5,093 bases of DNA from Spirochaetales bacterium (GTDB lineage: Bacteria > Spirochaetota > Spirochaetia > DSM-27196 > SLST01). The stretch is taken from NCBI GenBank assembly GCA_030642995.1, contig DAOWMR010000244.1, forward strand, positions 1 through 5,093. Direction: 5' to 3'. Shown here one piece after another: positions 1 through 4,727 of the stretch. The notes under the pieces were generated by a model that was given only the letters and a program-made list of their open reading frames with translations, made no database searches and had not been told where the DNA came from. The position numbers were made by a program, and so were the translations under genes. The number at the start of each line of letters is the position of its first letter. The stretch's first letter is position 1.

Positions 1-124
1 CCAGGAAGAAGAGGACCAGGAATGGCTCGAAGAACCTGAGGTTTTTCAGAAAACCATACGCGGAAAACTTCGCGTACTGAAGGTTTCTCGGGAAGCGTTC
101 ATGGTTTGGGAGACTCTTCTTCAT
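1..124 (-). CDS. MFS transporter, N-terminal fragment (runs off left edge)
   Basis: Reading the minus strand from the ATG at 124 gives 41 codons open to the window edge. The start is MKKSLPNHER, followed by a polar stretch ending in LQYAKFSAYGFLKNLRFF and then EPFLVLFFL. A short basic N-terminus followed by 'AYGFLKNLRFFEPFLVLFFL' is the usual opening of one group of major facilitator superfamily transporters, where the LRFFEPF stretch leads into TM1; this is recognition by pattern, not by search. An in-frame TAG lies five codons upstream, and ATG 124 is the only usable start. A modest Shine-Dalgarno AGAGGA (136-141) sits about 11 nt upstream. The gene follows DUF4097 by 95 nt on the same strand and has its own candidate promoter. 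The substrate cannot be inferred from this fragment. Confidence 0.72.
   Translation of the reverse strand, partial: MKKSLPNHERFPRNLQYAKFSAYGFLKNLRFFEPFLVLFFL
57..76. repeat. Small inverted repeat inside the MFS coding region
   Basis: TACGCG (57-62) and CGCGTA (71-76) are perfect inverted copies separated by 8 nt. They lie within codons of the transporter N-terminus. There is no T tract on either strand, so this is not a terminator. It may be chance or a weak mRNA hairpin. Confidence 0.4.
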
Positions 125-176
125 GCGTCGGCACGTCCTCTACGCCCATTGGCGCCTTGCTTGCGCCAACGCATGA
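121..176 (-). promoter_or_regulatory. Nested inverted repeats in the MFS leader, enclosing the start codon
   Basis: Two perfect inverted repeats are nested upstream of the MFS start. The outer pair is TCATGCGT (121-128) with ACGCATGA (169-176); the inner pair is TTGGCGC (149-155) with GCGCCAA (163-169), with a 7-nt loop. They share base 169. In a minus-strand transcript the outer stem would pair the ATG start codon (124-122) with upstream leader, leaving the weak AGAGGA in an unpaired segment. No U tract follows, so a terminator is unlikely. The function as a translational switch is inference only. Confidence 0.4.
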
Positions 177-201
177 TAGGTGAGGAGGGAGCCGAGGGCA
201 A
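173..201 (-). promoter_or_regulatory. Candidate promoter for the MFS gene
   Basis: On the minus strand, TTGCCC (201-196; 4 of 6 to TTGACA) is followed by a 17-nt spacer and TATCAT (178-173; 5 of 6 to TATAAT). The predicted transcript start is near 166, about 42 nt before the ATG. The promoter sits just after the DUF4097 stop codon, so the transporter could be transcribed separately from the upstream pair. A start near 166 would omit the 169-176 arm of the leader structure, so only readthrough RNA could form the outer stem. Confidence 0.45.
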
Positions 202-219
202 GCGGGCCGGCCCACGAGC

Positions 220-1509
220 CTACGACTCTGAGATCGATATGTCTCCCGAAACACTGGTCGCTGCGAGTTCCAGGCCGCCGCCGTTGGCGACGCCGACAAC
301 CAGGTGCTCCGTGCGCTTCTCAACGTCCAGGTCGATCTCTACTCCGACATCCCCGGAAACGCTCTTCGCGGTTACGTCCACTGCGCTACCACTGGGAATT
401 TCCAGCTCAATGTCCCCGCTCACGCTCGTGATACTGATGGGCTTCTTGTCCAGAGTACTCAGCGCGGCATCAATGTCTCCGCTCATCGTCTTCAGTTGTA
501 CCGAGCCGGATCCATCCTGGATGGTGATGTCGCCGCTCTGCGTGGCTACCTGAAGGTAGCCTGCGAATCCGTTGATCTCAACGTCGCCCGAGAGGCTGCT
601 CAAGCAGATCTCTCCCGTGAGCGCACCACCTACCACATCCCCGCTCTTGGTCTTCATGACCTGTGTGGTGGTTGGGTCCGAACCGAGATCTGCGACGCTG
701 ATATCTCCGGAGAGGGTCTTGATGCTCTGTTCACCGTCAAGCTCCTCAATCCAGATGTCGCCGCTCGCAGACGAGACGGACACGCTCATGTGACGTGGAA
801 GAGTTATCTCGTAGTCCACGCGCACTCGCCCGTGCGGCGCCTGTTCAAGCCCGCTCTTCACGTACCAGGTGTCGCCCTCCTGTTCCAGCCGAACACCGAC
901 TTTCGCAATGGCTTCATCGGCTTCTGCCTGGGATCGGCCCCAGGCGGCTGCTTTTGCTCGCACGGCGATGCTGCCGGCGTCGGTGTCGTCACCGGTAACC
1001 CGGAGGTCATCCCCGGTAACCCGGATATCTCCCCACTTGTTGGAAATGGAGAGGCGAGTCGCCTCGCCCACGGACTCGCTGATGTCGATGGAGGCCTCGG
1101 AACGGATCTTTCCCATCGCCCGGAAGATCTCGTTGCCCAGATCCAGATCGGAGAGGTCACCCATGACGTCTTTCACCGCTTCAGAGACGCCCTTCATGGT
1201 TTCCCGCAACGACTCTTTGAGGCCGCCGAGGTCGAAGTCGAAGTTGAGACCGTGTGCCCTGCCGTCTCGCTGTCGGCCACTCGCCTTCTGGTGTTTCTCG
1301 TCGGACGCGTCGATGGTGAAAACGACTTTGTGAGGGTCCGGCTCGGGATCACCGGGAGGTACCTTCGACTCCCCGGTATCCGCCGCTGCAAACCCTCCGG
1401 GCTCCTCTTTCTCTCCCTCGTTCAGTACTTCCAGCAGGGCCTCGGCCTCTTCAACCGAGATTTTGCCCTCTTTGAGCATGTTCAGAATCATTGATCGTTC
1501 GTCTTGCAT
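220..1509 (-). CDS. DUF4097 beta-solenoid protein with N-terminal SHOCT-like module
   Basis: 429 aa with no signal peptide or TM segment, so probably cytoplasmic or peripheral. Residues 4-31 form a short two-helix SHOCT-like module (ILNMLKEGKISVEEAEALL), as at the N-terminus of YvlB/LiaX-type proteins. A polar linker (about 32-90) and an amphipathic helical stretch (about 95-135) follow. Residues about 150-429 are beta-strand rich, with SGD[IV] motifs starting at S249, 267, 289, 307, 325, 343, 364, 385 and 421, so a parallel beta-solenoid (DUF4097) is expected. ATG 1509 has AAGGAG (1520-1525) 10 nt upstream, formed by the last codons of the DUF2089 gene, which ends 7 nt before; the two are clearly an operon. 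Members of this family are linked to envelope stress responses, for example LiaX in enterococci. That role here is inference. A 7-residue in-frame duplication lies near residue 165. Confidence 0.9.
   Translation of the reverse strand: MQDERSMILNMLKEGKISVEEAEALLEVLNEGEKEEPGGFAAADTGESKVPPGDPEPDPHKVVFTIDASDEKHQKASGRQRDGRAHGLNFDFDLGGLKESLRETMKGVSEAVKDVMGDLSDLDLGNEIFRAMGKIRSEASIDISESVGEATRLSISNKWGDIRVTGDDLRVTGDDTDAGSIAVRAKAAAWGRSQAEADEAIAKVGVRLEQEGDTWYVKSGLEQAPHGRVRVDYEITLPRHMSVSVSSASGDIWIEELDGEQSIKTLSGDISVADLGSDPTTTQVMKTKSGDVVGGALTGEICLSSLSGDVEINGFAGYLQVATQSGDITIQDGSGSVQLKTMSGDIDAALSTLDKKPISITSVSGDIELEIPSGSAVDVTAKSVSGDVGVEIDLDVEKRTEHLVVGVANGGGLELAATSVSGDISISES
992..1025. repeat. 21-nt in-frame tandem duplication within DUF4097
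   Basis: The 13-mer CCGGTAACCCGGA occurs at 992-1004 and again at 1013-1025, exactly 21 nt apart. On the coding strand this yields consecutive DIRVTGD and DLRVTGD heptads (about residues 161-174). The period is a multiple of three, so the reading frame is kept. It looks like a recent local duplication of one beta-strand unit, or a codon-level coincidence in a repetitive fold. Confidence 0.6.
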
Positions 1510-1516
1510 TTCTCCC

Positions 1517-1885
1517 CTACTCCTTCAAAGCCTTCAGGGCCTGAACCGCCTCTTCGGGTGACATCTCTTTCCCATCAAGTGCTCCAAGGATCTCGCGCCG
1601 GCTCATACGGGCTTGATCCTCGCCGAGGCCGAGGAGCTGAATGACCTTGTCCAATCGACTTCGGACGGTTGGGTACGAGATGCCGAGCTCGCGCTCCACC
1701 TCCTTGATGTTTCCGCGACACTTGACGAATGTCTCCACGAACGCAACCTGCTCCTCCGGCAGTGTCGCCAGGCGGGAGACTGAAAACCGCCCCTCTACCG
1801 CGGTGCCGCAGTTGGTGCACCGGAGACGCTGGATTTCAAACTCCGTGTTCCCGCACGCCGGACATTTGCTGACTCTATGTTCCAT
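1517..1885 (-). CDS. DUF2089 family zinc-ribbon/HTH regulator
   Basis: 122 aa. A zinc ribbon is visible: CPAC (C8, C11) and CTNC (C23, C26). Residues about 56-86 look like a sigma-region-4-like helix-turn-helix (GNIKEVERELGISYPTVRSR). The C-terminal 24 residues (99-122) form a SHOCT-like two-helix module resembling the N-terminus of the downstream DUF4097 protein. Length and order match the DUF2089 family. The protein is probably a DNA-binding transcriptional regulator; its target is not proven. ATG 1885 is supported by GGAG (1893-1896) 7 nt upstream and by a promoter upstream. A perfect palindrome within that promoter suggests autoregulation. The protein has no sensor domain beyond the zinc ribbon, so a signal could come through the partner DUF4097 protein; this is inference. 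Confidence 0.9.
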   Translation of the reverse strand: MEHRVSKCPACGNTEFEIQRLRCTNCGTAVEGRFSVSRLATLPEEQVAFVETFVKCRGNIKEVERELGISYPTVRSRLDKVIQLLGLGEDQARMSRREILGALDGKEMSPEEAVQALKALKE

Positions 1886-1903
1886 GATCAGTCTCCAGCA
1901 GTA

Positions 1904-1932
1904 ATATTAATATCTTATATTAACAATATCAA
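1904..1932 (-). promoter_or_regulatory. Promoter of the DUF2089-DUF4097 operon
   Basis: On the minus strand, TTGATA (1932-1927; 5 of 6 to TTGACA) is followed by a 17-nt spacer and TAATAT (1909-1904; 4 of 6 to TATAAT). This predicts a transcript start near 1897, about 12 nt before the ATG and just upstream of or at the Shine-Dalgarno GGAG (1893-1896). The region is markedly AT-rich compared with the flanking genes. It contains the palindrome described separately. Confidence 0.6.
1907..1923. promoter_or_regulatory. 17-bp operator-like palindrome in the DUF2089 promoter
   Basis: TTAATAT-CTT-ATATTAA is a perfect inverted repeat with 7-bp arms (1907-1913 and 1917-1923) and a 3-nt centre. It fills most of the spacer between the -35 and -10 elements and overlaps three bases of the -10, a repressor-like position. 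The DUF2089 protein it precedes is the obvious candidate ligand, by inference. The AT-richness makes some self-complementarity expected, so this needs testing. Confidence 0.5.
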
Positions 1933-1942
1933 CATATTCCTG

Positions 1943-1963
1943 CCAATAACTTAAATATATTGG
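1943..1963. repeat. Second inverted repeat in the divergent intergenic region
   Basis: CCAATA (1943-1948) and TATTGG (1958-1963) are perfect inverted copies around a 9-nt AT-rich centre. It lies 11 nt upstream of the DUF2089 -35 and about 40 nt before the -35 of the plus-strand gene. It could be a regulator site for either gene. The arms are only 6 bp, so chance is possible. Confidence 0.3.
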
Positions 1964-2004
1964 TTTGTCGATCTCAATGCATGTATCCTGTGATGGCCGA
2001 CTCA

Positions 2005-2034
2005 TTGCAGAGGCTGCGCTTTGTGCCATATACT
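2005..2034 (+). promoter_or_regulatory. Promoter giving a leaderless M20-like/gpgS transcript
   Basis: TTGCAG (2005-2010; 3 of 6) is followed by an 18-nt spacer and TATACT (2029-2034; 5 of 6 to TATAAT). Seven bases separate the -10 from ATG 2042, which puts the expected transcript start at or one base from the start codon. No Shine-Dalgarno-like sequence is present in 2010-2041. A leaderless mRNA is the simplest reading. Confidence 0.5.
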
Positions 2035-2041
2035 TACTATC

Positions 2042-3214
2042 ATGCGCATGTCATTCGACGTCATTCTCGATTCGCTGCCTCAATACCGGGAGCGCATAGC
2101 TGAACTGAGCGAGATCATGCTGGCCAATCTCGTGATGATTGCCGAGATCCCGGCGCCGACATTCTCCGAACGGCGTCGAATGGAGTTTGTCCTGGAACGG
2201 CTGAACGAGTACCAGTTACTCAACTGCTCCACGGACGAGGCGGGCAACGCTCTGGGCATTCTTCCCGGTGAGGTTGGTGATCGCAACATCCTGCTGGTGG
2301 CCCACATGGATACGGTACTCCCCGCGAGTATGGACCACATGGTGACCATCGTGCCGGGTTATGTGTCGGGACTCGGCATTGCAGACAACAGTCTCGGAGT
2401 GGCGACAGTTGTCACGCTTCCGCTGATCCTCAAGGAGTTGGACATCAAGTTGGATTCCAATCTCATTGTGATCGGCACGGCGCGAAGTCTTGGTCGGGGA
2501 AATATCGAGGGAATTCGCTTCTTTCTGGACAACACGGAGATTCCAATATCGGCAGCCATCTGTGTTGAGGGCGTGAGGCTCGGCCGATTGTCGTACTCCT
2601 CAATCGGAATGGTGCGGGGAGAGATCCGCTGCGAAGTTCCCGAGGAATATGATTGGACCCGTTTTGGAGCGGGCGGGGCAATCGCAAACATGAACGAGGT
2701 GATCAATCGCATCTTTGAGATCCCGTTGCCCCGGAAGCCTCGCTCCACGATCGTCCTCAACTCCATGAAGTCCGGCACTGGGTTTGACGAAATCCCAACC
2801 AAAGGCTCTCTCCAGTTTGAGGCGCGCAGTGAGAGCGGGCAGATGGTGCACCAGTTGGGCGAGACGATCGAGAATATTGCCGCGGAGGTTGCATCACACA
2901 CAGGGGCAGAAATCACCGTGGAAGTGGTGGCTCAGCGGGAGCCTGGGGGGATTCAGTTCTCCCACCCGCTCGCGGTGAGTGCGCGCCGGATACTCAACCA
3001 TCTGAACGTGAAACCACGCATCCGCCCGAGTACCTCAGAGCTTTCGGCGTTCATAGACAAGGAAATACCAGCGGTGACAGTCGGTCTCTCTACTGGAGAA
3101 AATCTCAACGAGCCTGATGAGCGGATCCACATTGACCCCATCACCACTGGGCTTCAACAGCTCCTCGGTCTGATTCTGGCCGTGGACAAGGGGTACTGCG
3201 ATGGAGATGAATAA
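2042..3214 (+). CDS. M20-family metallopeptidase-like protein, probable pseudoenzyme
   Basis: 390 aa from ATG 2042, chosen because of the -10 placement; the ATG at 2048 or a TTG at 2021 are less likely. The M20 fold is recognisable: IPAPTFSE (36-43), LLVAHMDTV with H88 and D90, GLGIADN with D115, CVEG with E176, a lid domain about 187-290, and the C-terminal block PDERIHIDPITTG (358-370). The block that normally reads T-x-G-E-E-G-x-G-x-x-x-G is TARSLGRGNIEG (146-157), so the catalytic Glu and the bridging metal-ligand Glu become S149 and L150. The C-terminal His of G-x-N-x-H is N356. Peptidase activity is therefore unlikely; a binding or regulatory role is inference. The 3' end overlaps gpgS by 14 nt, so the two are co-transcribed and probably translationally coupled. 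Reading frame is intact, so it is not a decayed pseudogene. Confidence 0.8.
   Translation: MRMSFDVILDSLPQYRERIAELSEIMLANLVMIAEIPAPTFSERRRMEFVLERLNEYQLLNCSTDEAGNALGILPGEVGDRNILLVAHMDTVLPASMDHMVTIVPGYVSGLGIADNSLGVATVVTLPLILKELDIKLDSNLIVIGTARSLGRGNIEGIRFFLDNTEIPISAAICVEGVRLGRLSYSSIGMVRGEIRCEVPEEYDWTRFGAGGAIANMNEVINRIFEIPLPRKPRSTIVLNSMKSGTGFDEIPTKGSLQFEARSESGQMVHQLGETIENIAAEVASHTGAEITVEVVAQREPGGIQFSHPLAVSARRILNHLNVKPRIRPSTSELSAFIDKEIPAVTVGLSTGENLNEPDERIHIDPITTGLQQLLGLILAVDKGYCDGDE
3188..3193 (+). promoter_or_regulatory. Shine-Dalgarno site of gpgS, within the upstream gene
   Basis: AAGGGG lies 7 nt before ATG 3201 and within the last codons of the M20-like gene. This spacing selects ATG 3201 over the second ATG at 3207 (13 nt away). 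Ribosomes finishing the upstream gene would pass over it, which supports translational coupling. Confidence 0.6.
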
Positions 3215-4190
3215 GTGGCTGAAATCCAACACCTACCATCACAGCACGTTCCGAGACCTTGCCGAGTTGGTTGAGAAAAAGCAGGAGTTGGGCATAACGA
3301 TCAGCCTGTGCATCCCGACACTCAACGAACAGAAGACAATCGGCAAGGAAGTGGTTATCTTCCGAAGCGAGCTCATGCAGCGGTACCCGCTTGTGGACGA
3401 GATTGCCGTCATTGATTCCGGGAGCACCGATCAGACCCTGGAAATTGCTTCAAACTTCGGTGCGGACACCTATCTCGCCAGCGATATCCTGCCGGAAATT
3501 GAGCCCAAGCGTGGGAAAGGTGAGAACCTCTGGAAGGCGATCTACCAGCTGAAGGGCGACATCATTGTCTATATCGACGCCGACATAAAGAACATCCATC
3601 CACGCTTTGTCTACGGACTGGTCGGGCCGCTCATACATCGACCTGAGATCAAGTACGTGAAGGCTTTCTATGACCGGCCCCTGGCCTTCAGCCAGGGCAC
3701 CCGACCCTCCGGAGGCGGTCGTGTTACAGAAATCCTGATCCGGCCGCTGTTCTCGCTCTTCTTCCCGGAACTCAGCGCAATCATTCAGCCCCTGTCCGGT
3801 GAGTACGCAGTCCGACGGGAGGTGCTGGAATCCATCCCCTTCCCCATCGGCTACGGCGTTGAAACCTCGCACCTGTTGGATGTCTACACCCGGTGGGGGC
3901 TGTCGGCGTTTGCCCAGACCGACCTGGATCAGCGGGTCCACCGAAACCAGCCCACCCGCAGTCTTGGAAAGATGTCCTTCGGCATCATCCAGACTTTTTT
4001 CTCCCGCCTCTCAAAGATGAACGTCATCGGCAACGTCCCTGAGCTCAACACGGTGCTTCGCCAGTTTCAGGTGCACGACCAGGAGTTTGAGACTGTCGAG
4101 TTCAAGATTGTGGAAGAAGAGCGCCCGCCGATGATTGAGATTCCGGCCTATCGGGACCGCGTTGCGTCTGGTCCTACGGAAGCTGTCTGA
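3201..4190 (+). CDS. gpgS: Glucosyl-3-phosphoglycerate synthase (GT81)
   Basis: 329 aa, family length. It transfers glucose from an NDP-glucose, usually UDP-glucose, to the 2-hydroxyl of 3-phosphoglycerate, giving glucosyl-3-phosphoglycerate. This is the first step to glucosylglycerate and, in mycobacteria, to methylglucose lipopolysaccharide. GT-A fold motifs in order: SLCIPTLNE (35-43), AVIDSGSTDQT (69-79), the GKGENLWK nucleotide-site block (105-112), metal-binding D126-A-D128 in YIDADIKNIHP, KAFYDRP (154-160), the phosphoglycerate-site segment GGGRVTE (171-177), QPLSGEY (196-202), GYGVE with E221, and RVHRNQ with H247. All key residues are intact. Some GT81 enzymes use GDP-mannose instead, so the donor is not certain. 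It lacks a signal peptide and is cytoplasmic. No GpgP-type phosphatase gene is visible here. Confidence 0.92.
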   Translation: MEMNKWLKSNTYHHSTFRDLAELVEKKQELGITISLCIPTLNEQKTIGKEVVIFRSELMQRYPLVDEIAVIDSGSTDQTLEIASNFGADTYLASDILPEIEPKRGKGENLWKAIYQLKGDIIVYIDADIKNIHPRFVYGLVGPLIHRPEIKYVKAFYDRPLAFSQGTRPSGGGRVTEILIRPLFSLFFPELSAIIQPLSGEYAVRREVLESIPFPIGYGVETSHLLDVYTRWGLSAFAQTDLDQRVHRNQPTRSLGKMSFGIIQTFFSRLSKMNVIGNVPELNTVLRQFQVHDQEFETVEFKIVEEERPPMIEIPAYRDRVASGPTEAV

Positions 4191-4671
4191 ATTCGTTGAT
4201 GGCTTCGGCAAGCACCTCAATTTCCGACGGCGCAAACAGGTAGGTCAATTCTTCAGTGACAATCACGACCGCCTGATCGGATCGCTCCATGAGAACCCGT
4301 GCGCTGTCCCCATTGCTCAGAAGGAATTGCCCGGATCGGTACTCACCGATGGCAATTCCACGAGTCCGAACTGTCGGGCGATACTCACTGAATCCCAGGT
4401 TGGTCTCCAAATAGGCGTGTTCAACGTCGTCCCAGGAAAGGTCGATACCGCTCAGCCCATTCATCTGCAATCCCTCCCCGCCAACGGTAAGGGTCGTAGA
4501 ACGGTAAAGAACCAATACTATCCCACCGGCCACCGCAATCACGATCACAAGAACTGTTAGCTTGCGCGCCAACTTACCTCTCTTGAGAAACACGCTGATC
4601 AGACCGACAACAACAACCCCAATCGCCACAAAGAGAATCGCGTTTGGCGGTCTGAAGGTTATCTCAATCAT
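4174..4671 (-). CDS. Small two-TM membrane protein with bacterial PH-like domain
   Basis: 165 aa from ATG 4671. GGAGG (4677-4681) is 5 nt from that ATG but only 2 nt from the adjacent ATG at 4674, so the second Met is preferred; the longer form is 166 aa. Using numbering from 4674, hydrophobic segments lie at about 12-30 and 39-57, separated by a basic loop (KRGKLARK). A beta-rich domain of about 100 residues follows, with pattern ending in a C-terminal helix (EIEVLAEAINEFRQL). This organisation resembles the bacterial PH-like proteins of the bPH_6 kind. The function is unknown. The domain probably faces the cytoplasm, given the positive loop and short N-terminus, but the topology is uncertain. 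Its 3' end overlaps gpgS by 17 nt in convergent orientation. Confidence 0.8.
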   Translation of the reverse strand: MIEITFRPPNAILFVAIGVVVVGLISVFLKRGKLARKLTVLVIVIAVAGGIVLVLYRSTTLTVGGEGLQMNGLSGIDLSWDDVEHAYLETNLGFSEYRPTVRTRGIAIGEYRSGQFLLSNGDSARVLMERSDQAVVIVTEELTYLFAPSEIEVLAEAINEFRQLP

Positions 4672-4714
4672 CATATCCTCCAGGTTCCATGCTAATCAAT
4701 TCACTCGATAATTG

Positions 4715-4720
4715 TACATT
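4715..4720 (+). promoter_or_regulatory. -10 element giving a leaderless ABC gene
   Basis: TACATT (4 of 6 to TATAAT; matches TANNNT) lies exactly 7 nt before ATG 4728, the same geometry as the M20-like gene. No Shine-Dalgarno is present between 4700 and 4727. No convincing -35 is seen. The hexamer overlaps a minus-strand TACAAT (4716-4711), a possible -10 for the divergent PH-like gene. Confidence 0.4.
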
Positions 4721-4727
4721 AGTGGGT

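Noticed and set aside
204..213. GGGCCGGCCC palindrome after the DUF4097 stop
   Set aside because: It has no loop and no T tract, so it is not a rho-independent terminator. A 10-bp GC palindrome is likely by chance in this DNA.
2..553. Plus-strand frame open from the left edge with an acidic EEEDQEWLEEPE start
   Set aside because: The acidic run is the complement of Phe/Leu codons of the MFS TM1 on the minus strand. The frame then continues through antisense DUF4097.
304..1494. Long plus-strand open frame of 396 codons
   Set aside because: It lies antisense to DUF4097, whose SGD repeats, zinc-ribbon neighbour and Shine-Dalgarno are clear. The translated product has no recognisable domain and is an effect of codon bias.
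1948..1963. AT-rich stretch resembling an archaeal TATA box
   Set aside because: It is some 80 nt from the plus-strand start, not the expected 25 or so, and bacterial promoter elements explain both flanking genes better.
2021..2041. TTG at 2021 as start of the M20-like gene
   Set aside because: It would place the -10 element inside the coding region, the added residues have no family counterpart, and there is no Shine-Dalgarno for it.
3450..3941. Minus-strand open frame of 163 codons inside gpgS
   Set aside because: Antisense to conserved GpgS motifs, with no domain recognised and no credible start signal.
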